From Halocaridina rubra (lineage: Eukaryota; Arthropoda; Malacostraca; Decapoda; Atyidae): a DNA stretch of 64,000 nt. This document shows, in pieces, positions 1-11,839 of the stretch. Under the pieces are notes generated by a model. That model was not told where the DNA came from, did no database searches, and worked only from the letters and a program-made list of their open reading frames with translations. The stretch spans positions 20,001 to 84,000 of the forward strand of contig JAXCGZ010015124.1 of the NCBI GenBank assembly GCA_037179515.1, read 5' to 3'. A program made the translations under genes and the position numbers. Position 1 is the first letter of the stretch. Each line of letters starts with the position of its first letter.

Positions 1-1964
1 AAGTCTAAGTGTTCCTTTATAAGAAGGAAAGTTTATAGCCTTATCTCCTCTCTCACTGACAAATCTTTCTGGGCCTTAGCCTAAGACCTCTCCAAAAACT
101 TCTGTAACTCAAGCTTTCCCCTTCTCATTCATTTTGGTGGTTCTATAGCTTGTTCTCCCACTTACGAAGCCATTCTCTTAAGCTATCATTTTTTTGCCAA
201 CTCTTCCGTAAACAATTTCAGCGCACCTGTTCCTCAGTCTTTACCCCTCTCTAACCATATGCCCTCCCTTATCCTTTGTTCACACAAAATTTATAAAGTT
301 CTTCGCTGGCTAAAGACGAATAAGGCAACTGGTCCTGATGGTATCCTTGCAAGGTTCCTAGAAGAGTTTCCAGATGAACTGGCTCTCATGCTTTGCAGTC
401 TTTTTTGCTGCATTCTCTCAACCAGTATCTATCCTTTATCTTGGAAGCAGGCTCTAGTGCAACCTGTTCCTAAGAAGAGTGGCCGCTCTAATCCTTCACA
501 CCACTGGCCAATTTCCCTAATCTCTTATTTGCTAAAGATTTCAAAACTTTTCTCAATGCTCACTTCTTGAAACGTCTTGAAATTAACTCACTTCCCTCCG
601 ATCACAAGTGTGGCTCCTGCAAGGCAAGATCCACTGGTGACTCCTGTCCTACCTTACTCATGTACGAATATGGTCATCCTCGCCGAGGAGCTATGAGGAA
701 TCCTATGTTGTCGCCTTTGATATCTCTAAGGCTTTTGACAGAGTCTGGCACAAGGCTCTGTCGGACAAATTCCCTGCCTATGGCTTTACCCCTTCTCTCT
801 GTTCTCTGATTTCCAGTTTTCTTTCTGACCATTTTATATCTGTGGTTGTTGACAGTGCAACATCTACCCCATTCCCAGTTATCAATGGTGTTCCACAGGG
901 CTCTGTTATTTCACCTACTCTGTTTCTTCTCTTCATCAACGATCTTCTTCAGTCCCCATCTTCCTCTCTTCTTCACGCCTTTGCCGTTGTTCCTACCCTT
1001 CATTTTTCCTCTGCTTCTCCTTGACAAGCTTCATCTGCTACTCGTAATCAGTCTCATATTACTTTTTCTTCTACTCTCAACTCCTTGTAGAGGGCATCTG
1101 AGTGGGGAACCCAAAATTTAGTTAAATTCAATTCCTCCTAGACACAGTCTCTGGCTAACTCTTTATCCTCTTCTCCTCCTGATAGACCTACTGACTTCGA
1201 AACTAACGAAATTTACCCTCTTAATTCTATCAACATCTATGTATCCATATAACCTCTAACCTGTCTTGTAAGAATCACATAATCCAAATTTCTAAATCTT
1301 CATCCAAGAAATTGGGGATTCTGTTTCGTTTTCGTCATTATTTTAACTCTTTTACACTTACTGAAATTCTATAAAGGTTTTATTTGTCCCCGCTTAAAAT
1401 ACTCCTCGTTCATCTGGGATGCTTCTTCTTATATTTATCTCCTTGATAGGGTTGAATCTAAGGCAGTCAGACTTATTAATGACCCTTTTCTTACTTCTAA
1501 TCTGGATTTTCTTTCTCTTCACCGAAAGGTATCATCCCTTTCTCTTTTCTATCGCTTCTACTTCCATCGCTGCTCTGATGTGTTGGCAAGTTGCATCCCT
1601 CCCCCTACCCCGCCAAGCGGCCTCGTCTCACAGGTACTGTGTGTAGCTTGAAGATTGGTCGGTGTAGCAACTGCTTCTTCCCATCTACCTCCAGACTCTA
1701 GAACTCTCTTCCTTCTTTTTTTCCTAATTCTTATAGCCTATCTTCCTTCAAAAAGCGGATCTATCGTCCTCTCAGGGCCTAATCCTGCCATATCTCTAGG
1801 TCCTCAGTACTTTGACTATTCTATCAATCTGTCCTTTTCCTTTGTTATCATTACCTCATCTCCGCCTTGTCCGTAACCTTTTTATTTTCATTTGTCTTCT
1901 TGTTTTCTTCGTGCCCGGGCCTTTATTGATGAGGGCAGTTTTTTTGCCTGTCCCTGGTGTCACA

Positions 1965-1967
<3 letters not shown>
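1..1967 (+). mobile_element. Jockey-like non-LTR retrotransposon (LINE), decayed 3' part
   Basis: Broken reading frames of a LINE reverse transcriptase read along the plus strand. The palm start is visible near 320 (KATGPDGI), a degenerate fingers segment follows near 430 (PLSWKQALVQPVPKK), then AFDRVWHK near 730 and the thumb-side motif GVPQGSVISPTLFLLFINDL at about 890-945. The YADD catalytic box is not readable. Several frameshifts and stops separate the pieces, so it is dead. The 3' region (1400-1970) is homologous to the minus-strand copy at 3371-4200. The element ends in CGTGCCCGGGCC...GGTGTCACAC followed by a long (AT)n run that may have grown from its tail. Jockey-like is my family reading; Jockey versus a related clade is not settled. 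Endonuclease and ORF1 lie before the window or are lost. Confidence 0.75.

Positions 1968-2057
<90 letters not shown>
1968..2057. repeat. (AT)n microsatellite
   Basis: An uninterrupted AT dinucleotide run directly follows the 3' end of the LINE at 1-1967, which suggests it expanded from the retroposon tail. Long YIYIYI reading frames through it are artefacts. Confidence 0.97.
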
Positions 2058-2059
<2 letters not shown>

Positions 2060-2218
2060 CTTGTAAGTATATATATGTCGATATATTATGTGTCTAGTCA
2101 TGTAGTAGGTTGGCTCATGGCACCAGCCGCCCGTTGCGATACTACAGCTGAAGGTTTTTTTGAACTTAAATAGGTCTGTCCAGGACAGTTCGATGTTAAG
2201 TCTTCCTTCAGTTATGGT

Positions 2219-2427
2219 TCTTTTTCTATGCCTACAGCTACACTGAATATTCTTGGATATTCATCACACATCTTTTATTATCCCTCCACATCTGACAAGT
2301 CATTACACTCTCCATCTCTGTTTCTCTTTATGTATTTTTCGTGCCCAGGCCCGATGAGGGCTGTTTTATTTTATAATTTATTTTTTTTTTTGGGCCCGTC
2401 CTGGTGTCACAATCATAAAAAAAAAAG
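2219..2427 (+). mobile_element. Short retroposon (SINE-like or LINE 3' end) with A tail, copy 1
   Basis: About 200 bp that recur almost unchanged at 27297-27500: both contain GCCTACAGCTACACTGAATA, TCATCACACATCTTTTATTA and the end GTCCTGGTGTCACAATCATA followed by A-rich sequence. The last 80 bp resemble the 3' end of the Jockey-like LINE at 1880-1967 (CGTGCCC.GGCC..GATGAGGGC and GGTGTCAC). It has no coding capacity. It is either a SINE that borrows the LINE's 3' end or a strongly 5'-truncated member of a sister LINE family; no tRNA-like A and B boxes were seen at its start, which favours the second. Confidence 0.65.
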
Positions 2428-2429
2428 TC

Positions 2430-3370
2430 TTCTCTGGTACGACAGACCTATCTTAAACCCAAAACACCTTACAACCTTCTTCTCATCTCATACGATTCAT
2501 AATAATTATAAAGGGTCTATCTCATACACTTTCCAAGATTTCTGCGATAAAACTATTGACTGGTACTCTCACGAGGATATAAATTCTCTTATTTGAAGAT
2601 AACTCTGCCAGTGTTTGATTCCTTTCTATAGTTATTAGCTACTTTTGCAACAGCTAAGGCAGTAATACGATTATCATTGTTACGTTATAAACCTTTTCAT
2701 CACCTTTGTTTACTCTTGCGGCTGAAATTGTTCGATTCATGACTTGATTTTAGTTCTGTTTCCCATTAAAATTTAAGGGATAAATACAAGAATTGGCACC
2801 TGATGTAAACAATCCTAAATGGAGTACCTACGTTCAATTTTAATCCCAAAAGAGGCACGTTCAAGAAAATAAATAATAAAAACATGTTAATTGCAAAATG
2901 CATTACCTGCCTCAATCCCACATTAAGCACCTGTGCATTGCCTCTATCCCAGATTAAGCACCTGAAATTGCCATCAGGTTGCAATTCTAGAATTGGTCCA
3001 CTTTAAGTTTCCTTATGCATTCGTTTTTTAGTTCTGGGTATTTATTAATAACCATTCATCTTCCGTAAAGTATTTTGTCATTTTGTGTATTTAAATCCTT
3101 TAGAACCTAAGTGGCCGTCATGCAATAGCTCGATTGGCGTCAAGATCAATTATTCATCCGTCTATCTATTTGGAGGTATCAGGTCATATATTTATTTCTA
3201 TTCCGGATTACCTTAAATGGCCTTCATACTATAGTTCTTTTGGTATAAACCAAAAATATCGACCCATCCTATGGAAATGACTTATCATTTACTTGAAATT
3301 CATTCGAAGAGAACTCAGTATTTAATATAAATTCTATGCATCTACCCATCATTTCGTTTTCTTTTTTATG
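2430..3370. other. Intergenic sequence without a recognised gene
   Basis: No coding signal was recognised. A short imperfect tandem duplication of about 34 bp is present at 2909-2970 (both halves end in ATTAAGCACCTG). The reading frames here are short and lack family motifs. Confidence 0.5.
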
Positions 3371-4200
3371 GGTGTGACACCGGACAGGCAAGAAAACTGG
3401 CCTCATCAGGCCCGGACACCCTCAAACATTGAGATGAAGAAAGAGTAAAAGCTTAATGATAAAGCAGAAATAAGAGAATGATGCACAATATGAAAAGCAG
3501 GCTGAACGACTATAGTCGAAATAACGAAGACCGAAAGATACGGCTGGATTAGACCCTGAGATGATGATAGATCCGCTTTTTTGAAGGAAGATAGGTCACA
3601 AGAATTAGGACATACATAAGGAGGAAGAGTTCCAGAGTCTGGAGGTGGAAGGAAAGAAGCAGTCTCTGCACCGACCAATCAGCGAGCTACAAATCTCCAC
3701 ACAGTACCTGTGAGATGAGACCGCTTCGCGAGTGTAACGTGGCCTCAGCAGCAGGGGAGGAATGCATTTCTCCAAGTCACCGGAGCGGCGTTGGCAGTAG
3801 TAATGACAGAAAAGAGAGAAGCATGATGCCTAACAGCGAAGAGAAAGAGAATCCAGATTAGAAGTAAGAGAAGAGTCATTGATGAGTCTGAATGCCTTAG
3901 ATTCAATTTTATCAAGGAGATAAGTATGAGAAGAAGCACCCCAGATGTGCAATAAGTATTTAAAGCAGGGGTGGATAAGACCTTTATAGATCCTAAGTAA
4001 CAGAAATGAAGAAAAAAATTAATTATGAAAATGAAACAGAACCCCAATATTTTAAAGGCAGATTCAGAAATTTTGATTATGTAACTCCTCCAAGATAACA
4101 AGTTAGAGGCTATCTGGATTTTTAATATGTTAATAGAATTTAGAGGGTAAACTTCGTCAGTTTGGAAGAAACTACAGTAGGTATATGAAATTTGCATTTT
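3371..4200 (-). mobile_element. Jockey-like LINE 3' fragment, second copy, inverted
   Basis: The minus strand matches the 3' 800 bp of the plus-strand LINE at 1190-1967. The conserved pieces include the C-terminal segment with ISLIKLNLRHSDSSMTLLL (plus copy: ISLIGLNLRQSDLLMTLFL) and the tail-proximal segment beginning MVGAETASFLPPPDSGTL. Its 3' end, at the left, is the same GCCCGG...GGTGTCACAC motif. It is 5' truncated near 4200 and has frameshifts, so it is a dead copy. The two copies face each other across about 1.4 kb. Confidence 0.75.
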
Positions 4201-4282
4201 TTCTCATATATTCTATATTTCATATGTTTGCAGCTCTTTCCATCACGTTTTAGTGACAACAGGAAACTCTGTATCTAAAAAC

Positions 4283-4285
<3 letters not shown>

Positions 4286-4379
<94 letters not shown>
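4286..4379. repeat. (AT)n microsatellite
   Basis: A perfect AT dinucleotide run about 80 bp beyond the truncated 5' end of the inverted LINE copy. Confidence 0.97.
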
Positions 4380-4381
<2 letters not shown>

Positions 4382-4691
4382 TCAGCAAACCAGATCAAGA
4401 TCGAATAGGATTTGAAATTCAAACCATTGAATAATGTAAGACTCGGACAAATATTAGTTAAATAGTTGTATTCTAGACGGAGCTAACTAACCCTACCATT
4501 AGTAGCAAATTCAGCTTCAAAACACGGTGAGTCTCATACAGACAATCGTATAGCTAATCTCTCCAGTAGTAAAATATTAAACTCCTCAAGTACTTGGAGG
4601 TTACACGCCCATATATAGTAGCAAACTTTTTGCTGAATATATTGCATGATATTTTATATTGTCATTTGTAAAAGAAAAAATATATAGACTT

Positions 4692-4694
<3 letters not shown>

Positions 4695-4784
<90 letters not shown>
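4695..4784. repeat. (GA)n microsatellite
   Basis: A perfect GA dinucleotide run of about 90 bp, flanked by ordinary AT-rich sequence. Confidence 0.97.
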
Positions 4785-4789
<5 letters not shown>

Positions 4790-6170
4790 ATTTTAAATGA
4801 TCCTAGCGATTATTAAATGGAAATCGGATTTAATCTCCATAATCCTAATTTTCTGGAAGAGGATTCTTACTTCTTCTTACCCGTACTTCCGTTTTGGATT
4901 TCAGAAAAATCCATTGCCATGTTATTACTGTACTGCTTTCTAAGTCCCTGGCAGGAAATACCATTTCTTCTCTCTTTTTGAGGTGGTTTATTGTGTTAGA
5001 AAAATCTCATTTGGGGGATATGGGTTTTCACTTCAATTTTCTTGGAAGGGTTTTTATTTTGTTAAGTTACCGCGGAAACATAAACATGATCTTTTTGCGA
5101 AGTTGAATATATAAACAACACTTGCTCTGACTGTACTTAGAAAACTACAGTAACATTTTATTTTAGACTGATATGTGTAATAATAATTGTAGCATAGTAT
5201 CCATGTGATGGTATTGACAGTCGTATGAAAGCATTATTTATTTGAACACGTTCTTTTAGAATGAATATATTTAAACACAACGATTGTAACATAATATCTA
5301 CGTGATGAAACTGTAAAGGCTGAAACACTGTCTAAGAGAAGAGATGATATGTATCAGAAAATCGAATGCTTGACCAGGAGGCTGTGGATTAGGATTGTGA
5401 ATTTATTTCTCATAAAAAAATAGGTAGTTATAAACTGGTACTTATATTTTACATAATATATGGTATTATGTAAAACTACCCCATCACTTTAGTTTGGAAA
5501 GATATTTCATAATCTAAAGCACTTTTAATACACCTACGTTGCATATAAAAAACAATTATTTCAAATTTCCTTCCTGCAGCGGATTTTTTTTTTCCTCATA
5601 TGCTCGTTGAGCCTGTAAAATTAAACCCCCTTCTTTTACAAGAGTCAATTCTGGTGCCGTCTTAATACAGGGGCGCTCTGGCCACTTCAACAGCGGCCCC
5701 ACGAGCACGGAGCCCCCACAATTGGCACTTAATCATTAATTAAATAATTAAGTAATGAATGAGAATGCAAGTTTGCTTGTTTTGGATATATATGCATAGT
5801 CAAAGAAGATGCACGTTGTAGTTTTAGTTCTAGAATTTAGGGCCATTGTTTACCATGCGAGATTATTTATTGATCAATTTCTCGAAGTTTCCTGACCTTT
5901 CCATAGGTGCCCTTCTAAATCATATTTATCAGTATTTGTTGTTGAGTATGGAGAAAACGTCCCCGATATTTTATCTTGTGTATAAATATGAGGGAACGTA
6001 AACCAAAAAAAGGGAGCAAAAATTTATTTTCCTTTAGCGAATCAAGTAAATACCTTTTGATAAGAAATGAAATGCGTTTAATTAGATCAACGGAAAGGAA
6101 CAAAAGTTGCAGAAGAAAAGGTGAAAATTAGCAAATTTTCAAAATTGATATCTTGATTTAACCCAGGTGC
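4785..6170. other. Intergenic sequence without a recognised gene
   Basis: Several short reading frames (for example 4894-5106 and 5915-6103 on opposite strands) show no family motif and look like chance frames in AT-rich DNA. A local GC-rich patch at 5660-5730 stands out but was not identified. Confidence 0.5.
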
Positions 6171-6189
6171 AACGTCGTCTGCCACTAGT

Positions 6190-7770
6190 CCTGCTCCCTC
6201 AGACAGTATCGACTCAACATAGATCCACTCCTGCATTCATTCATCCAGTTTAAACACATACAAATAGCATTATCGTCTGATCCTGCTGCTTGAGACCTTC
6301 AACAAGAGGACGTACCCAAATTTCATGAACTATGTCATAGTATTACCACTCCACTCGCTCTCTTCCTGCAGAGTTCTATGAGTGAGTCATCAGTACCACA
6401 AGATTGGAGGTACGTGCTTGTATCTCCATTATTTAAGAAAGAATAGAAAATCAGACAAATCCAATTATAGGCCAGTCAGCCTCACTACTGTCATCTGCAA
6501 TGCCATGGAGACCATAATCAGCGATCACATTTTACAGTACATGATATCAAACAACTTTCTCCCGGACTGCCAACATGGGTTCACTTAAAGTCTCTCCTTT
6601 GCTACCAAGCTTCTCTTGTGTCTTGATATTTGGACAGGCCTACTTGACGGTAATAAATCGTTCGATACTATCTTCCTTGATTTTGCTAAAGCATTCAATA
6701 GTGTACCACATAGGCGCCTGATCAGGCCACTGGAGGGCTATGATGTCAGTGGCACTGTACTAAAATGGGTAATGAGTTTTCTTGGAAAGAGGAGTCAGAG
6801 GCTAGTCATTAAAGATGAGAAGTCGTCATGGTCGAAAGTCATCTCTGGCGTACCACAGTAGTTTTATTGGCCCAATCTTGTTTATTATCTTTATCAATGA
6901 CATCCCAGAAGCGGTGCAGAGATACATTCAGTTATTTGCTGATAATTCCAAAATCTTCGCCCAAGTGAACTCACTGAATGAACATGCTTGCCTTCAGTAT
7001 GACCTCAAGGATCTGTTGAACTGGTCTAAACAGTGCCAACTGCTCTTTAATTCTGGTAAATACAAAGTCAAAATAATAATATGTAGGACTACTTCATGGG
7101 CTGTACCATAATACATGAGACTAATTAGAGAAGGACCTGGGGGTCATATTAGATAACTTTCTGACCTTTGACCAGTATTTTACCCAGAATGAAAGCAAAG
7201 CCAACAGAATTCTTGGAATTATCCGTGGGTCATTTAACTTCTTGGACTATAATATGATTGCGACCTCTAAAAATCACTGGTTCATCATCACCTTGAATGT
7301 TGCCATACTTTGCATATCCAGTATATGAGCATTAAGTCCTACTGATAGAGGGAATACAAAGACGGGCAACCAAGTAATTAACAGTCTTAAAGATATGCCT
7401 TACCTGGATGACTCAGAGTATCCAAACTGCCCTCATTGCACTACAGGAGAAGATAGGGCGATATGACAGAAGCCTGCAAGTACACTCACATCCTGCCTTC
7501 ATTAGCCACACCCCCTTAGAGATAGATCTTATCCCAAGAGGAATTACAGGGCATGACATTAAGGTGGTACGACAGCACTGCAAGAAGAGGCGCAACAAAA
7601 CTTTTCCTCCTTGAGAGTTGCAGAACACTGGAATCGACTACCTGATGACTTGGCCAATGCAGCATCACTAAATAGTTTTAAGAATAGGCTTGATAAGTTT
7701 ATGGCAGATCAGAAGTTTTCTTTGGATAATATACACCAGTGCTACCACCATTCACTATATGGATAGCAGC
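6190..7770 (+). mobile_element. CR1-like LINE, decayed ORF2 reverse transcriptase and C-terminus
   Basis: The plus strand carries successive RT blocks in shifting frames: SSVPQDWRYVLVSPLFKKE near 6385, NYRPVSLTTVICNAMETII near 6460, QHGFT near 6570, IFLDFAKAFNSVPHRRL near 6670, VISGVPQ near 6840, then GPILFIIFINDIPEAV and the catalytic box as FADNSK near 6940, where the second Asp of the usual FADD/YADD is Asn. The C-terminal domain ends with AEHWNRLPDDLANAASLNSF near 7620-7680. Stops and frameshifts between all blocks make it a pseudogene. No endonuclease was seen upstream, so the copy is 5' truncated near 6190. It is a different family from the LINE copies at 24 and 38-50 kb. Confidence 0.8.
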
Positions 7771-8029
7771 AGTAGTGTCGACTGATAGATATTAGTAAAG
7801 AACTGCAGTGAAATGGTAACAGGATGTCGTTCTACCTACTGAAGAGGATAAGTTTAAGTACAGCATAAGTATAAATTTGTAGCAGTAAGGGAGCTTTTGA
7901 TTCATGACACAGTAGTCGAGCTGTGGTGAGGGGCGGATGTGTTGACTCATGCTCTTACTGAACGAACACTTTATTATTTTTTTGCAGTTTTGAAAGTGTT
8001 ACATACTGAAATGATGTGAAGAGAGTCTC

Positions 8030-8720
8030 GGATGTGACATAGAAGTGAAATAATCGTGAATAACATCTAGGGTGATGGAGATATTTGGATAGAAAAAGCT
8101 ATATCAAATTTTAATCAGATGCCAACTGACAGGGAACCTGAAGGAAGTTGTTTGTGTATTTTGGGGTATGGACAACCATCTTGTATATATGCTATTTGAC
8201 TGATATGAAACTTTAATAATTAATGTATGCCCAGGAGAGTAGTTTGGCTGTAGTTGTGAAGTAAATGGAATATATGATTACACTTTTGTTGCTTTTATGG
8301 TGTATTTGCTAACAGAAGTGAGACTTAAAGTAAAAGAGGCATGAATACATACTGGAAGTGAAGATTTCAGAATACTGAAAACGAAAAGGATATATAAAAT
8401 CTCAGTTTGGTAACCAGTTGGCAAGGTACTTAAAGGAAGTCGTTTGTGTGTTTGGGATGATAGAACACCATCGAATATTTGTGCTCTTCGATTTGCATGA
8501 TTCTTAAGATTTAAGTGCACACTCATACAGGTACTTTTTAATTAATAGTGAAATAAATGGAATATATAATTGTTTTTTGTTCCTTTTGTAATTATTAGCA
8601 AACAGAAGCACCCAAGTGTGATGTGAACGTAAAATGGGAGTAAATAAGGCTGGAAGTGAAGGAATTTTAGAAAAGGAAAAGCTATATCAAACCCTAGTCA
8701 GTGATGCAAGGTGTTATTCA
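8030..8720. repeat. Imperfect tandem repeat, period about 290 bp
   Basis: Similar segments recur at about 8094 (AAAAAGCTATATCAAA), 8382 (CGAAAAGGATATATAAAA) and 8678 (GGAAAAGCTATATCAAAC), with further shared blocks (GGAAGTTGTTTGTGT at about 8142, GGAAGTCGTTTGTGT at about 8437; GCTAACAGAAG at 8310, GCAAACAGAAG at 8599). There are about two and a third copies. The array lies just upstream of the gypsy remnant and could be its untranslated leader, but this is inference. Confidence 0.6.
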
Positions 8721-9159
8721 AACTTATGGTGGAGGCTACAAGACAACACAACATCCTACCCAAAAACTCACGAGGAAACAGTAGTGGAGATAGAGGAGTC
8801 CAGCTTAAGCCACAGAGCTGGAGAAAATCTAAAGCCAGAAGCAGCACAGAAAATCAGATTATTTTCCCTGTTTGCCAAGAGATAGTTAATGAGACAGATT
8901 AGGCCAAGCAATTTGAAGTTTGTGGGATTTTGTTTCATTGCTCATGCCAAGGTCTCATAGACAGACTGCATGAAGCCTTAAGGAGAACAATGCAAATGAC
9001 TAAGTAACATGGATCTTTGGACATAGCGCATGGGCCACATAAAAAAAAAAAATCATCACCAAGCTGGTCCTGGTTGTGGAAAGAATCTCAGGAATCGAGA
9101 AAGAGTTGCAGCTACTCATCCTAAAAGCAGTCACACCACAAGGGAAGAGATTAAACAAT

Positions 9160-10740
9160 TAATTGATGTCATTCTACAGCAATACACCCTTCTGCAGCAA
9201 AGGAAGGTGACACCTGGCTCTGTGAGGTAGCCATCACCTTACCCCCATTGAGGCTGGGTATGCTGCAGTTGAGGGAAAGGCTCTGGTGGTCACCTGGTGC
9301 TTCCGCAAAGCAAAACTGTTCCTGTATGGTTGTCCAACGCTCACATTGATCATTGACCATTACTCCTTGTTGAAGCTTCTGGGGTACCAGGTCCTTACAA
9401 ACAAAGTCAACCCAAGGTTATTCCACCTCAAGGAGAAGACTCTTCAGTATAAAATTACCAACTGCCACAGACATCCTCTCCAGGTACCCTGCTTTAAGGG
9501 CACCCCCGAAATTTAGAGAACAATGACTAAGAAGATGACCAAGTAGTGGCCATGATGGCGGCTACTGTGATGGCACTAAGTCAAGAAGACGGCATCATCA
9601 TGGATGAGGATACACTCTTGAGCTACTTGTAGTATGAGTATTAGCAGGCAACTGACCCCTCCAAAATGTGCAGAAATTAGAGTGTCTCACCCCTTCTGCA
9701 GCGTGAGAGACAGATTAGTCATGGTCAAGGACTTTGTCAGTACACCTGCAAGCAAGCTTGAGCATGCCTTGTCATCCTGGAATCACTTTGTTACAAGTTT
9801 GAAGCCAACTTACATGCATGTCACCAAGGACTAGACTCAATGTTTAGGAGAGGGCGTCAGATAGTATATTGGCCCGGCATGGAGGGGGATCTTCAGCACC
9901 ATAGGTCTATCTTCATACCCCATGACATCAACCCTCCCTCCTCTCTACCCAAATCTCTAATTAGAGCCCTGCCCTGCAAATACCCCTTCCAATAGACATT
10001 GGTGGATCTCTTCCAGCTTGGGGACACATATACCTGATGAATGCAGATAAACTCACGGGTTGGCTGGAAATTGCACAATTCCCCAGTGGTACCTCTTCCA
10101 GTAAAATCTTTACCAACCTACGAAGATTCTTCACCCAGTGAGGGGCACCGGAGCAGTTGTCAACAGACAGTGTAACTAACCTGGGGAGTGAGGAAATACC
10201 AGCCTTTCTCAAGAGATGAAGGGTTTCAATCTGTCTACCTTCTGCACACTACCCCCAGTCTAATGGTAGAGCCGAAGTCGTCATCAAGTTGGCCAAAAAG
10301 GATTCTTCACCTCAACACAGGTGCTAACGGCAGCTTGGACACAGGAAGGGCATCCAAGGCTCTACTCCAGTACCTAAATACACCTCTGCAGGGTATGCAT
10401 AAGTCCCTTGCACAGCTGGCAACAGGAAAACAGATCATAGACGGTGTACCGATAGCGAGACAAAACTACAAGATCGGTAGCTACTGGCATCGAACTCTAT
10501 ATCAATGGGAAACTCAAATGGCCCTCGCCAGGGACATGCCTACGTTCTCCCTGAGATATGTCATATGCCACCTAGAGCCTCTGATCTTGGATTCTCAATT
10601 CAGGATAAAGGATCCCTCCTCAAAGCGGTGGGACAGAACAGAGGTCATTATGGCAGCACGCCCACATCAACAGTATATTGTCAGGTTAGATGGAAAAGGC
10701 AGGGAATCTGTAAGAAACTGCAACAACCTGCAATAAGTCG
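9160..10740 (+). mobile_element. Ty3/gypsy LTR retrotransposon remnant (RNase H and integrase)
   Basis: The RNase H segment lies at about 9235-9480 with TPIEAGYAAVEGKALVV (its Glu matches the catalytic Glu of the family) and LYGCPTLTLIIDHYSLLKLL. An integrase follows: the pre-core RQIVYWPGMEGDL near 9858, a core-like segment at 10000-10140 (LMNADKLTGWLEIAQFPSG) and HYPQSNGRAEVVIKLAKK near 10250, which includes the last catalytic Glu in the usual context. Stops and frameshifts break the frame many times. No reverse transcriptase palm or protease was recognised, and no LTR pair was found. The piece is an old, internally deleted copy. Gypsy rather than BEL is indicated by the RNase H and integrase wording. 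Confidence 0.8.
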
Positions 10741-11139
10741 AGGCAAAGTCCCCCGGCAGATCCCTGTCAATCCATGATAGCGAAAATCAGCCAGTGCACA
10801 TGCGCTCACTTCCTACCCCCCACTAACAGAATACCAGACCCAGCGGCAGTGAAAAACCCTCCACTGGCATTGGGACTATGCGTGTATGTAATTTGTTTTC
10901 TTTTTTTGCTTCAGCATTTTTATTATCGTCAAATTATGTTATTTCCTTTTTGTCAGTATTTCTTATATTTTGTGTCTTATCTGCTGCATTTGTTATTATT
11001 AACAATATTTGTTTTTTCTTGTGTCTTGAGATTATTATATATTTGCATATGTACAAGCATGAGGGAAGATGAAGGGTTGCTATTTTTTGGATGATATGTT
11101 TTCCCTAATGTACGTCCTCAAGCTTTCTGCACTTTCCTA
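10741..11139. other. Intergenic sequence, no gene recognised
   Basis: T-rich sequence between the gypsy remnant and the left terminus of the XPG-nuclease transposon. Hydrophobic reading frames here look like chance translations of T-rich DNA. Confidence 0.5.
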
Positions 11140-11422
11140 TAGGCCAATCAACAGAGGTTCAAAAAAGGGCGAATAAAGGAAAAAGTCATGAAAACTGCAA
11201 TAAGTTTTATTGTCTTCGTAATAAGGTACTTAATAATATGTGAAATTTGCACCCCTCTTACGCCCCGGATTTGGCCGCCATCTTGAAAAAATGGCGGCCA
11301 AAAACAATTTTTTTTAATAATCTCACTTAGGACTCACTTTAGAGGAAAACGTGTTGATATATAAAATAATTTACATGAAGTTCCGTACAAAAAAATACTC
11401 TATACATTTTTCTAGTGCGGTG
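11140..11422 (+). repeat. Left terminal inverted repeat of the Academ-like element
   Basis: It starts TAGGCCAATCAACAGAGGTT and ends TCTAGTGCGGTG. Its reverse complement aligns along its length to 13813-14050, with scattered mismatches and small gaps. An extra palindromic patch (GGCCGCCATCTT...AAAATGGCGGCC) at about 11272-11302 is absent from the right arm. Confidence 0.85.
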
Positions 11423-11839
11423 ACCGGTTTTGACGTTAAAGGAGGAGCGAGAATGTGTGCACCATTTCTTTCATGACCCACATTACCTAATATAGCTTAG
11501 CAATATTTCTTGCAGGTGTGTCCTTCCTTCTTAATTCTGGCTTACGACAGACAGTGAATGCTCACTGGCTGAAATGCCCCCCTTGAACCCAACCGTCCAC
11601 CCAATGTGCATATCTTAGATGAAGTTATCATTAGTCATTGCCAGACCAATTACAACTGCATATTTATAATTGTTGTTGCTCTCCTTGACAGGTTTCTTTA
11701 AGGATAGTGTGGTATACTATCTCCCATCACTCTCCTTTAATGAATTATATATTGTTCACCACAGGAATACATTGAACTCTGGTGGGGTTGATTTGTAGAT
11801 TAATATGATAATACAGGTGAGTGAGAATGCAGCTTCTGG

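Noticed and set aside
10188..10736. A 182-aa host protein
   Set aside because: It overlaps the gypsy integrase region; the HYPQSNGRAE motif lies in another frame of the same DNA, so this frame is at least partly a shadow.
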